From Valencia hispanica (Eukaryota; Chordata; Actinopteri; Cyprinodontiformes; Valenciidae), in the NCBI GenBank assembly GCA_963556495.2, contig OY747709.1, positions 15,857,900 to 15,921,899 of the forward strand: a stretch of DNA of 64,000 bases, written 5' to 3'. The position numbers and the translations under genes were made by a program. Shown one piece after another: positions 1 through 12,121 of this stretch (positions within the stretch are counted from its first letter, which is position 1; each line of letters opens with the position of its first letter). Below the pieces are notes generated by a model. It ran no database searches. It saw only the letters and a program-made list of their open reading frames with translations, and was not told the origin of the DNA.

Positions 1-3000
1 GAGGATAAATACAGATGTTCAGTGTTAGTCTTTACACTACATATTCCAAGTTCCAATTCATAAATAAGTAACCAGGAAAGCAGACAATTTTGAACTTTGT
101 CTTTTTAATAACATTTAGCTTTTAATTTATCAAAAAATATCTTCGTCTTTATGTTGTGAGAATTTTTGTTGCATTTATTTGGAAAAAAGATTTGATTAGG
201 TTTCTAATGCATTTTGCACAATAAATGATGGCATTCTAAACTTTTTTGAAGTTGTTGTTCTGCTGCAATGTATCTGGAAGTGAGAATGTTCATAAACATA
301 TATAAAGGAAAGAAAAGAATATATCGCAACAGACATCGTTACCGCACACGCTTTAGATTATATTCCAATATAGATTCGAGGCCATATCGCCCAGCCCTAG
401 GTTCTGGGTCGGCTCTAGCCTCAACCCTTTTAAATTGTATGCACTATGCTTAAAGGGGGGTTATTATGCTTCTTCCAGGCACATATTACCCTTCTATAGC
501 CCACTCCAATAAAATTGTCATCTTAAGTCTTTTAAAAGTCCGTCATATATCCAAATCCACCTTAAAGAAATTTACTTCCGTATTGGACGCCTTCATTTTC
601 ACCTGTGCCTCTCTAAGACCCTCCTACTCTTTCTGACACTCCCCCTTCAGTTCATCACATACCGTGCATCATCGCAGCATGCACGGAGTCAGAAAAAAAA
701 TCCCACAAAAGATGCGCAGCTGCAGCTGGTGTGTTATAATTACTGCACCTGGGACTCAGCAGGAGTTGTGTGAGGTGGCGAGGGGTAGGGGAGCTCTGCA
801 GGGGCGAGGCTCTCGGCTGAGTACGTAAGGTCGGGGGAGGAGATGGGTGGAAAAGACGGGGATAGGTGGGGGCAGGCGTTGCAGCAACCCCGAGAACTAC
901 CAGCAGAGACCGGCAGAGACTCAAAGATTACTCTAACATGAGTGAATGGGTCAGAGCAACACTTCAGGTATGTTTGTGATGAGGGAAAGACAGGTTCTCA
1001 GGATTTCAAGCTTCAGATTTTGCATAATACCCCCCCCCCCCCCCCCCCTTTAAAAGCTGGGTCTATGCCAGGAAAGCAACCAAATGACGATCTACCAATT
1101 CTGGTAAGGCTCAACAAGGAGTACCACAGGACCCAGATGTTGGCTAGAAAAAGCATGTAATTTCTCTGCAAAGGGACATTTCATTAAGTACGAATAGAAT
1201 TGTAATTATGTATAAATCCACAATGAATTCAGCCTTATGCAGACATTCAAATGCTGTATTATCAAACCACGGCTGAAATGCATCGTCAAGACCCCCAATC
1301 TACTGTGAGATTCATGCCCATGATAAATGAATACAACTTCTGACATGCACTGCATCTCTCTGCGCCATAATGCAGTCTTTAATGGCTCCTGCAAAGAACT
1401 AAACTTAAAGAAGCAACAGTATGAATTCCATTTGCAGCAATAATTTCAACTAAAACAGAAGTGTTCCTGGTTTGGTAATCAGGTTATGGTCGCAAAAAAC
1501 GTGGTTGGTGTCTGCAAGACTGGAGAAAACTTTGGCTTGTAGTCCTTTCATTGTACTTGAAGCAAAGGGAGTAACTTTAAAAAGTATCTTAGGCATTTTA
1601 TAGCGGGTGAATCAATATGTCTAAGTAGCTCCCATAAATAATAATAGTCCTTCTGGGCCTCTGCCAGTGGTCGACTGCCCGTTCCTTTGTCCTATAAATG
1701 TCACTGTAATTTGATTTAGCATGATTGATTGAGATATATTCCATATCCCTGGAACAACTCCTTTATTAAGTGGACCTCTGCGACCAATAAGAGCTACCCT
1801 AATTTTAAACTTTAACATACAGAAAAGACAAACCTGGGAAGCAATAACTTGAAAGTGGGAGCAGTCGGGGGACATACTGTATATGTGCAGTCCTCAATTA
1901 GTTTATGTGGAATTAGGCATCTGTAGCAAGCCTTCCATTTGGTAAAGTGTCTTCAAACAAGACAGCGAGTCCTCCCTCGACTGTGGATTGCAACTGAACT
2001 CTGACCTTTAACTTTTATGTAAAGAGAAACATCCTAAAAGGTTTTATAAACTGCCACCTTACAGGGTTAATTGGCTTTACCAGAGACATTATGAACCATT
2101 ATGCCCTATAGTGCAAAGGGTTTCATAATGTCCAGCAGTGCCCTCCAAAGTGATCACAAGTTTTGAGTTAAGAGGGATTCCTAAAGAGTTTCCCCCCCAT
2201 CCCCCAGGCTAGAGAGGGAGGGAAAAGGCCATCGTCAGGTAAAATGACCCTTAATGCCTCCTGAAAAGAGCGGCTAACTTTACTTGGCCAAACCATTAGG
2301 GAGACAAAAGGGTTGGCAGTGGGGAGGAGTACACCCCCAACACCCGGCTACCGCACCGCCTTCCCTCCAAATCAGAGAGGATTCTCCAAATGTAGCCTGT
2401 CCCCGAACCACGAGCCCCTGCCTCAACGTGATTCTCATCTCAGCAAACCTCAGTCTTCTGGGAGCGAGGAAGCAGAACAGGACACTCAAAGATGGAAAGG
2501 AAAAAAGCAATGTGATAAATCTGGAATGGAAAAAAGCGACCGGGAGGTTTGCATTTCGCCGTTTGCTCAGATGAAGTAATCTAAATAACTGGACGTGTGC
2601 TGCCTGAAGCTGATAACAGTCGTCCTCAAACAGCCCCCCCCCCCCCCCCCCCATCCCCTCCCACAGCTGACAAGTCCTTGCATTAAGTATGCTAACGATG
2701 TTTGCAGATGACTTTGAGGCCCAGGGAGAACTTGTGAAGCCCTGAGGAGCAATCTTAAAAGCAGGGTGGAGGGGGGTGGCTATGTGCATGCCTACCTGTT
2801 GGTGGTGCACGCACTTAACCGTCTTCAAAAAGTTGAATAAAGTTGTAGTCGACACATCAAAGTGGCATGGTGTTTGTGCATGCAAGCATTTACAGCCCCG
2901 CAGAGTGGCCACGGAAATACTTCCACGCACTGACGAGCTCAAAGCAAAAAAGAAAAGTAGGCCTGGAGAGTGCAGACATCCAGAGCTGAAAGGCAGCAGG

Positions 3001-3386
3001 AGGCATTTTGGTTTCCTCTGAGGATCAATGAGCACTACCTGGGAAATATCAAGCATCCTGATCTCAAAGAGGTGCATGCTGATTCGTCTACTAAGCTTTG
3101 AAAACTAATACCAGGTGAGGAATTTCAGCTGGTGATTTAAAGGAGAATTGTGTATTTGGAGGGGAGAACATTTCGATAACGGTATACATTTGTTCCATTA
3201 ACTAGTTCCTTAGCAGGTTATCTAAGCACTTGTTCACTTCAATAATAAACAGATTTAGCGAAAAAAATTGCTTTTTCTCCCCTGGTGAGTGGCAGTTCTT
3301 TCCAGAGTTGAGTTACCCTGGCAAGCAGGACAACAAAGCAAAGAAGAACAAAAAGAAGCAGCTTGAGCTCTGGAATAGACTTCTAG

Positions 3387-6300
3387 AAAGCAAGCAAGCA
3401 AAATGTATTTATATAGCACCTTTTACAGACAGGGAGTCACAAAGTGCTTCACAAAAGATAAAACAATAAAAAAAAGATAAAAACTGATAAAAGTAAAATT
3501 TAAAAGAAGTACACAATAACAGCATTTGAGAAATACATGATCATAAAACAACCTTGTGTCATTCTACGATGGATAGGCTTGGGTAAATAAATAGGTCTTG
3601 AGATTCTTCTTAAAAACATCCACTGAGTCTAAAGAACGTAAATAGATAGGAAGCTCATTCCAGAACTTGGGGGCAACTGCTTGGAAGGAGCGATCTCCAA
3701 TTTTGGAAATATTACACAGCTGATAAAAACAATTTCTTCTAACTAGTTTGGTATGTGCCTCCAAGGACAACGAACTATCGAATGTAACCCCCAGATTCTT
3801 AACTCTAGGTTTTACAAAGCAACTCAGATCTCCTAAGTGCTGGATAATGTTAGGGGCGGCCTCATCAGGGGCAATCACTAGTACCTCGGTTTTATCCAAG
3901 TTTAGTTGCAATGAGTTTTCAGCTAGCCATTTTTTAATTTCCTTAACGCAAGTCAATAGAGAATCCAATTTCTGAATCTCAGAGGGGTTTACTGAGCAAT
4001 AGAGTTGGAGGTCGTCTGCCAAAAGATGGTAAAAGACACTATCAAATGTTTTGAGGAGCTTTCCTAGGGGAAGGATATAGAGCAAAAATAGAACTGGACC
4101 CAGGACAGAGCCTTGGGGTTAGGGTTTGGCGTTGTTTGAATTTGGACGATTCCGATTCCGTTCCGATTCCTTGTTTCGATTCCGGTTCCAAACGATTCTC
4201 GATTCCGATTCTTTGGAGGGACAGGGTCATTTTTTATTTCTTTTTTTTGCATATTTTAAATGAGCTACTTTAAAATACACTGCTTGTTTACACTGCTATT
4301 TCTTCTTAATCATTGTGTGTTGGTCCTACATGTGTGTATATTGAGCTTATTTATTTACTTGCACAGTTTCTTTTTTTGTTATGTGTGTGTCTTGTTTTCA
4401 TTTGTGTTTTTGAGTGCTGCTACTGCAACAAGGAAATTTCCCTTATGGGATTAATAAAGTATTTCTATCTACCTACCCACCCACCCATAGGTAGTCTTAC
4501 TTGATGAAATAGTCTAAACTTAACTTAATTTAATTACTTAATTTCCTTTAATTAAATTTACTTAATTTGCTTCTGGGATCAATTAAGTATTTTTGAATTG
4601 AATTTGTATTGAACTATGGAATTGGAACATGGATTTTAATTCTATCAACTTTTTACTTTCAATGAATTTCTCACAGGGCTGTTATCTATGGACTTGGAGA
4701 TAAATATAAAAAAAAAATTTCACAGTGGTCAAATTTCTACAAGAGAGCTTTATTTTTGAAAATGTAATGAAAACCGATTTCCAAACATCCTGCATGTCTG
4801 TCTGCAGAATATCGAACTAAAAATAAGAAACAACTTTAACAATCCCGTTCATATTAGCTGCAGGAACATTATAAAATCTAGTTGTTGCGTTTCCCTCGGC
4901 TGCGATGGTGAACGGAGGAGGCGGAGCACATCGGAGTATTGTCAGCTGCCTGGCTAACGTTAGCTTAGCAATCTCAGACCGTTTGTCTATGAAAACAAAT
5001 ACATGAGCTAACGTTAGCTGGATATTTGCACTTGAGTTAAACAACGGTTCGAGTATAACTTGTTTGCTGCCGTAATGTTGACATCAGACGTATTTTACTG
5101 ACCGGATTTGGACTGCAGTGTGGCGCTGGGCTGGGCTGGATCCGGGAGGAAGAGCTAATGAGGTAAGCCAGCCCAGCGCGTCAAACACAGAGCGGTCGGT
5201 TATTTCTTACAAATCTTAGAGTGTCTCCACACACCTTCCATGATTGCGCAGTAACACTAACACTTCTGGCAGATTCTTCTTCGTTGGTATTCGACGGATT
5301 CTTCTTCTGGTCGGCGGACTAAAAATTGAACGATTCCGGGAGAATCGACATATGAGTCCCGGTTCCAATCGATGCTCGATTCTCGATGCCCAACCCTACT
5401 TGGGGTACACCACACAACAGATCAGCAAAATCTGACATGAACTGATTTACAGAGACACTGAAACTCCTGCCAGAAAGGTATGAGGAAAACCAAGATAAGA
5501 CTGAACCTGACAGTCCAAATAGGTCACGCAGTCTTGCAAGCAAAATGTGGTGATCAACAGTATCAAACGCAGAGGAGAGATCTACCTGGACCAACACTGT
5601 GTTTTTTCCAGAGTCTGCAGACATCATGATATCACTAGACACCTTAAGTAAAGCTGTTTCCGTAGAATGAAGCTCACGTAAACCAAACTGAAAAGTGTCA
5701 AAAACATTATTTTCTTCTATAAAAGTCGAAAGTCGATTGGCAACCACTTTTTCCAGTGTTTTGGACAGAAATGGAAGTTTGGATATAGGTGTAAAATTAT
5801 TTGGAATTGATGGGTCCAAATTTGATTTTTTTAAGAAGAGGTTCCACGGAATTATGTTTAAAGAAATTGGGAAAAGTCCCACAAGACAGGGAGAAATTGA
5901 TCAATTTGGTAACCCATGGGCCAATAACACCCATTACTTTTAACAGAAATTTGCAAGGCAAAACATCTGAAGAGCAAAAGGAAGGTTTCATTGAGGTTGA
6001 CAGCGATACAATATCAGATGAAGTAACAGGTGTAAAAGAAGACCACTTAGGGGAACCACCACATCTACAGGGCTACAAAAGGAAGTCACAGGGATATTAT
6101 CCTTAATGTTTTGAATTTTGCTGACAAAAAACTTTAAAAAGTAGTTACAGTCAGCTTTACAAGACACATGAATAGAAGGGACATCAGGGCAAACGATAGA
6201 GCTGAAAGTATAATATAACAGGGGCGTGGCATTCCAAAAACCAAGCAATCATCGGGACAGAGTTCTTTGAGATGAATAAATTCCCCTTCTTTTTGCCAGG

Positions 6301-6451
6301 TTTCTGTGAGAAACATAAAATCAAGATTTCTGCTACTAAACAGTTCATTTAATGAAAAAGATTTGTTCGCAATAGAGCGGACATTAAGCAAACTAAACCG
6401 AGACACAGAGGGCATCTCAGTCTGAGCGCCTGCTGGAACCCTCGGAATCAC
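3387..6451 (-). mobile_element. L2-type LINE relic, split by a hAT insertion
   Basis: Broken non-LTR retrotransposon read on the minus strand. Endonuclease start: FSLLNVRSIANKSFSLNELF and DFMFLTETWQ (6400-6280). First half of the reverse transcriptase: PISKLPFLSKTLEKVVANRL, VDLSSAFDTVDHHILL, SYLSGRSFSVSVNQFMSD and CGVPQ (5800-5407). A hAT element then interrupts it. The rest, LADDLQLY (catalytic box, YADD changed to LADD), NLDKTEVLVIAPD and GVTFDSSLSLEAH, lies at 4085-3700. The 3' end carries an AGCACTTTGTG-like box and ends in a GCTT-rich tail near 3387. Frameshifts and an internal deletion make it inactive. The 5' end may extend beyond 6451. Confidence 0.9.
4120..5398. mobile_element. hAT-type DNA transposon inserted in the L2 LINE
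   Basis: 1279 bp flanked by a perfect 8-bp duplication CTTGGGGT (4112-4119 and 5399-5406), the size expected for hAT. The ends are imperfect inverted repeats: TAGGGTTTGGCG on the left and the complement of TAGGGTTGGGCAT on the right, followed inward by GATTCCGATT/GAATCG-type repeats. No transposase frame was seen, so it is non-autonomous. Around 4430-4490 it holds a piece resembling a LINE tail (GGGATTAATAAAGT followed by CTAC/CCAC repeats), suggesting an older internal insertion. Confidence 0.92.
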
Positions 6452-6954
6452 CCGAAAATGGCCCAGGAGACCTGATAAATGGCCAAATTCAACCCCATAA
6501 TAAAGCCCTACAATAGATAGACTAGTTTTACCCGCTCACTCGGCTAGGACGTGTATATTAAATTAGCTGCGTGCTGATTCCAGTTTACCCCCATGGCTCT
6601 ATGTCGCTGTCTGAAGCTAGAAGTTATATGTGCAGTATCTATCTGGCATTCAACCGTACATGTTTGAACCAGATTTAGAAAACTGTTCTGATGTTGAGGA
6701 GCAACCAGTTCGCCAGGGATTGGAAACTAAGGTGTCAGAGTGGTTAAGCTAAATGTGTGCTCTGACCTCCTTCTTTGTTGTTTTCCTCTAGTCTAGCAAG
6801 GACGTTGGTGGATTGCTCGGGCTAGCGTTGTTCTGCAGTTGACACACCAAGTGATATATATATTCCTTACTGTGAAGTGGATTGGGACATAAGAATTTAA
6901 GGGGGGTCGTCTCCGGCTTTTATGATGTGTTATCGAAGCTTTGCCCAGACTGGC

Positions 6955-6989
6955 CTGATATTACAAAATTACAAATTTTGTAATATCAG
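6955..6989. repeat. Perfect 16-bp hairpin with 3-nt loop
   Basis: CTGATATTACAAAATT at 6955-6970 is exactly complementary to 6974-6989, with loop ACA. It lies between the L2 relic and a Tc1 fragment. Confidence 0.97.
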
Positions 6990-7129
6990 ACTTTCTGGTG
7001 TGGTACATTTGACACCCAAAGCTGCCTATATTCAACAAAAACAAGGTAAACGTGGTTTTGAATTCTCGGGCCCCCTTAAGTCAACACCTTACATCCATCC
7101 TCTAAAAATAGAGAAGTACGCCAAAACCA

Positions 7130-7560
7130 CAAGCCTTTCAAGACATGGCTGCCCACCAAGACTGACTGGTAAGGAGAGCATTAATCAGAGAACCAGCCAA
7201 GAGAATCATGATAGCTCTGGAGGAGCTGCAGAGATCCGCAGATCCAGTGGAAGAAACTGTAAACTGGACAACAACAATAGCAATGTTGTGCAATTAGCCA
7301 AAAACTATGAAGGAGACAAAGGGCTTGAGCAATTTTGAAGACAATAGAAGCACACCCCAAAAGCCCTAAATTTGGTTCTGAATAGTGTTGTCTCAGGGTA
7401 GCTCAATACAAACACACCTCACACATTTTTCAAATCTTGTTTGAGGAAAAAAAAGTATAATTTTCCTTTCCCTTTGCAATAACATGCCACCTCCTGTTGG
7501 CTTGTCACATAAAATCAAAGTTAAGCACATTTAAGTTTGTTGATGTTATCTGTGCTCTAA
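7130..7560 (+). mobile_element. Tc1-like transposon fragment
   Basis: Decayed piece of a Tc1-type element. The motif SRHGCPPRLTGKES at 7138-7179 matches the N-terminal DNA-binding region of Tc1 transposases, followed by a purine-rich segment typical of the same family (7160-7260). A diverged 3' end (CACATAAAATCAAAG, 7506-7520) follows after a deletion that removes the catalytic domain. The 138-residue open frame (6922-7338) is a chance frame over this relic. Confidence 0.7.
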
Positions 7561-8596
7561 AACAAAGCCAGACAAAGCCAGACCATAATGGGGTTGTGAA
7601 GAGCGTTGTCGTCAAAGTATTCCATAAAATAATAATACGTCACTATGTATGTGGGATATTAATGTTCAGGGAATGTAAATATTGAGCTCAAATTTAAAAG
7701 CAGTTTCAGTGGAAGACTTCCATGTCTCTCTATTAAAGCCCTCTTGGTTCTTTCAGAACTCTCTTTACGTGTTGATGAGCTGTTTGCAACAATACCCTGA
7801 TTCTTCCAGAGCCACTCTGGTGTCCCCCCCCCCTAATCTCCACCCCCCCATCCCCCATCCATGAACTTGAGTATGCGGCCTCAAGGTGGTGTACAAATCA
7901 GACTTGTTCTCTTCTTTTCTTAATCACTCTTCCCCTTAACCAAAAACATTTTCATCTCTAAGGGAGAGAAAAGGGAAAAGGGGAGGACAGGGAAAACAAT
8001 ATCCCAAACCTGGAATCGCAATCAGCTCAGCTCCGGCGCTTTGATGATCAGTTCATGATGGAAGACAGGTGGTTGGGAGGGAAAGGTATTAAAAAGGCAA
8101 GAAGTCAGCAACAACCCCCCCCCAAATGCCTGCCCCACCAGAGGACGGCCTCCGAAGCTTTTGTCAACACTGATCTGAAAAGGAGAATCTCTGGCAGGAC
8201 CCCGAGGGTGATAATTTACAATCTGCTCCCTCCCCGAGAGCACATTTCACAGACACAATCAACCTCGACTCAGAAGCTGAACTTCAGCTCATTTCTTCCT
8301 AAATGAATCTGAATCCGATAAGAGTTTTGTCTCCCAAGTCGGGTTTGGATGGAAAACTTCTTCATTTCGGTTTCTTTTAATTCAGCCGACTGGCGTCAGA
8401 GAGCAGAGAAATTAAAAAGCTCCGTCTCGGGAGGATTTCTACTCTGCTCCGCTGCCCGTATGATGAAAAAAAAGTAAAGAAAAAAAAAAGCCAGCACCCC
8501 TCTTCATCCCTGTGTAGAAGCAAATACACTAAGTATTTTAAACATGCAGAAGTACACAAACACCAGAGCCGCTATCTGCAGCATCTCCATCGTTAA

Positions 8597-9392
8597 AGAG
8601 TAACTAAACCCCAAAACAACTTTTTTTGTCTATAAACTGTATAAATGGGTATTTACCAATGCAATCTTTCAGTTACTGGGGATTTTTTTACATTTTCGTG
8701 TAAACTTGTTTAATTCTACACTTTATGGTCTAAAAACATCTTAGTGCTGCCCCCTTAGGGTTGAACAGTGGCTACTGCATTTGAATTTTGTGATTGGTGG
8801 AGAGCGGTACATCTTTACGTCACAGGCATCGACTGTGTCACAGCAGCCATGGTCTCACAGACACGCCCTGTGGGTTTGGGTATAAAACTTACAGACATAC
8901 CGGCCCCGTGGCGAGTTTGGAGTTGGATTGCGTTTTTCAGGTTACCATTATTATCACATTAGCACTTAGTTAGCATAGCTAACATACTGTTTTGAACGTT
9001 AGCCTACTCCTCTACCTCCGATGACGACAGAGGAGATCCGCTGGCTCAGGGCGCTGAGTCAGCGCCGCCCGTCGCCGCCGAGGCAGAGGGAGACAGGAGG
9101 AGTCCAGTCTCTGAGTGGTAATGCTAACATAGGCTAATGTTCAAACAGATGAACGTCGATCAGATCGATCAGTCGCAAACCTGCCAACGTCGCTTTGGTC
9201 ACTGTCCATGTTTCAGTGTCAGATTAAGAGAGCTGTCACTGTCCTCCTGAACACACCCCCACGTTCCCCCTTCCGCTCATCCTCCATAGTTGGCCATACC
9301 CCTCCGTGCTTCCTGGCACCGCCCACTTTGTAGAATTTTTCAAATGTTGTCTGGGGGCGGGGTTATGATTTTTCATGGGGTTCAGTTACACT
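8597..9392. mobile_element. TTAA-flanked non-autonomous DNA transposon (piggyBac-like)
   Basis: 796 bp bounded by 16-bp inverted repeats, AGAGTAACTAAACCCC on the left and the complement of AGTGTAACTGAACCCC on the right (2 mismatches). It is directly flanked by TTAA at 8593-8596 and 9393-9396. A TTAA target is the hallmark of the piggyBac superfamily. No transposase was seen. The interior includes a GC-rich block (about 9020-9110). Assignment to piggyBac rests on target site only. Confidence 0.8.
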
Positions 9393-10085
9393 TTAAAGTT
9401 GGAATAGGGAAAGGGCCGCTTCCCAGGGAGGACTCTGTCAGTTACTCGGAGGGGAGGGTTGGGGAAGCATCATCCTTTATCTGGGCTGTGGGCACTTAAT
9501 CTCAAAGCAGCAGGCTGATTTGCATGGTGGATCTCATTTCGGCTCCTTCTGAGGATGGATGGTGGGAGCTAAAGAGAGACAATCCGAAACACATTAGCAA
9601 TGACAGACAGTAGGTAACCCACCACCTGCAGACCTTTAAAAAAAAAAATAAAGAAATCAAATGCATTATACATAACCAACACTGAATATGCATAATTTAT
9701 TACCGCCTGCAAATTGAAAGTATTTGCTTACACCTCTTGTTTTTAATGTGTTTAATTATTTCTCTTCTAACGTTACTTAATGAGAGCCAAATGATACAAT
9801 CACCTTGGCATTTCCTTACGTGTTAATTCAGGCACTGAGAGTTCTGTTTCTCCCGAAGCAAAATCAGACCCCAGTATGTGCAGCAGTCAAAAGAAATAAG
9901 TGTCCATAAACAACTACAAGTCAAAGGTTTGATGTGCACCAAGTGAAATGTGACTACTCACTATGTAGCCTACAGGTAGGATAAATAGAACAGCGGAAAA
10001 CTCAGTCCAAAGGCGAATAAAGCAGACAGCTTGCCACGACTGGCGTTAAACGTCTGATTGGACAGATACCGGTTATTCTTTGACG

Positions 10086-10546
10086 TAGGGCCGGACGATA
10101 ACTCCATAACAATATATATCGATTGATAGACTTGTGGTGCAATAGAAAAAAAAGAGTTGATAAAATGTTGAATAAAAGAAAAAGTTTCCCTTCCTTTTTC
10201 ATCATTTTATTTTGGCACACAAAATAAACCAACTGTCTGAGCCATTGTATATATAAAAAAGGGTTCTACTTTCCAAACAAAATAAAGCATCAAGTTAAGC
10301 CTAAAATTTTAATTAGAATTACAAACTTTCCATTACGATAAATGTGTTTGATTAAATGGTTGAATTGAATTCAGTTTGTGTGTGTACTTTATTAAGATTA
10401 GTTCATAAGAGAACAGCCTAAAATGGCAAGGGCTGCACTTAAAGTAGATTTTCCACATCTTTTGATAGTTATTGATAATTATCGAAATCGATCAAAATGA
10501 CTTTTCTTTTTATCGATATGCTCTTTTTCTGTATCATCCAGCCCTG
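10086..10546. mobile_element. Short hAT element
   Basis: 461 bp with ends TAGGGCCGGACGATA and the complement of CAGGGCTGGATGATA. The flanking 8-bp duplication is CTTTGACG / CTTTCACG (10078-10085 and 10547-10554), with one mismatch. Both ends are rich in TATCGAT motifs. Non-coding. Confidence 0.88.
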
Positions 10547-10959
10547 CTTTCACGCACCACCTTTTGGTCTTTTTGCTTTTTAATAATCTTGAACATAGCT
10601 TCGGTTACAAACTTTGTAGAATTAAGTACTAATTTCAGTAGAACCACGTCGTTCGCAGAACGCTCTAGCTGCTGTCACAGTTCGTCATTGCAATGTATGT
10701 TGCCGTATCTAGAAACTAGTACTGTGTTGAAGAAAAATTAATTCACTGACTCTCATCCTAATTCCTAAAGATGAATTCATACGTCCAAAGATCACTTTAA
10801 CCCTGTAATAATTTTTGCCTATTTTACAACTAGAAAAAGGAAAAAAAAAGTTCAGTCTGACATTTTGAGGCTTAGGTGTTACAGGGTCTCCCCCAATGAA
10901 CTTTAATCCTACCCACTGTTGCGTCACTAAATTCATGCACGCGCGCTAGGTGAGAAGAT

Positions 10960-11420
10960 ATTAAAACAACATGGCGTCGGACACAAGCGTAGCGACGGCT
11001 TTGAAAACGGCCAAAGCTGTGGTATGACACCATTTTGGGTTCAGAAGACTAAGGCAAAGTGACTGGCAAGAAGTATTGTGGAAGTATGACGAACCTCAGG
11101 AACCACATGTTGCCACATCACCAAGATGTCGTGTCCAAGCCGTCCACCGGGCTGCAATTGATGAAACTACCAGGCAATTCTGGACGTTCTCTCAAAATAA
11201 CTGAGGCCATTGCAGGCTTCATTGGCAAGGATATGCACCGGCATTCTGTTGAAAATGAGGGAATCAGGCGGTTAATCAAAGTAGCTGAATGGCACTACGT
11301 TATGGTGTCTGGCAAAAACATATTTCTGAAGAAGTCATCCCAAACATGTATCAGTCATAATTGATTTAAAATCTTGAGATTCGTAATTGAATCAATCTTT
11401 GAAATTGGAATAAATACCCA
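10960..11420 (+). pseudogene. hAT (ZBED-type) transposase N-terminal fragment
   Basis: The open frame 11059-11364 contains YCGSMTNLRNHMLPHH, the second half of a BED zinc finger (C, then H-x4-H spacing), and ITEAIAGFIGKDMHRHSVEN plus EGIRRLIKVAE, the conserved segment after the BED finger in hAT/ZBED1-like transposases. The first half of the finger appears to lie upstream in another frame (10980-11060), so at least one frameshift is present. The catalytic domain is absent. Relic of an autonomous hAT element. Confidence 0.75.
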
Positions 11421-11589
11421 GGACTACTAAGAACGGGTTTTTAAATGGGGCTAAAAGCAAAAACAAAAAATTAGCATTTTGTAAAGCTTTAAGTTCTGTC
11501 ACATCTAGACTAAGTATGTATGTTCTGGATTTGTATTTTGCATGTGCATTAGGATGAAGGGTATACAATGTATAGCCTGCTACTAAGGC

Positions 11590-11850
11590 CTGGTTCACAC
11601 CGGCCGCAGAAGCGCCGCGGAACGGAGACCGCTTCCATTCAGCGCCCTTGTTAGCCTATGGTGTAGTCCACACCAGACGCACCGCGCCGCGAAGCACTGT
11701 AATCCTCCGCGAGCAGCTCGCGCAGTCAAGCGATCGTTTCGGCGTATGGTCTATGTTTTGCGTGAGCCGCGAGCAATCCGAGTCAATTCTGGCTGGAAGT
11801 CACACCAAGACACACGAGACAATCTGGCCAATTTTCAAAATAAAAGCAAT
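11590..11850. repeat. CpG-rich interspersed repeat fragment
   Basis: GC- and CpG-rich block beginning CCTGGTTCACACCGG and containing GCGCCGCGGAAC and CACCGCGCCGCG. The GTTCACACCGG start resembles ends of short fish hAT elements. I could not find a matching second end, so it is probably truncated. Confidence 0.45.
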
Positions 11851-11936
11851 TTTTCAAAATAAAATACCATGATTGACAAATACGATTACATTTGTGTATC
11901 CAAACAGACTATAGAGATTAAAATAAACAGACAAAC

Positions 11937-12121
11937 TTGGGGCGTAGTGATTAGTGCAGGCCCCCCCATGTCCGGAGCCCTCAGTCCTCGACACGGTTGT
12001 CCCGGGTTCAAGTCCTGTTCTTGTGGACTTTTGCCACGTCTTCCCCAACTTCTCTCCCCACTTCTATATACTATCCAAAGTCAAATTAAAGCCACTATGG
12101 CCACAAAATCTTTGAAAAAAC
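11937..12121 (+). mobile_element. tRNA-derived SINE
   Basis: Contains an RNA polymerase III A-box-like segment (TAGTGATTAGTG, 11945-11956) and a B box (GGGTTCAAGTCC, 12004-12015) at tRNA-like spacing. A pyrimidine-rich body and an A-rich tail follow. No terminal duplication was confidently read. Confidence 0.75.

Noticed and set aside
2280..3077. 265-residue minus-strand open frame
   Set aside because: Longest frame in the window, but low complexity in places (glycine run from a C19 tract), no recognised domain and no splice or start support. Judged a chance frame in intron.
6922..7338. 138-residue frame as a host gene
   Set aside because: Contains a Tc1 DNA-binding-region fragment and a palindrome; no intact domain.
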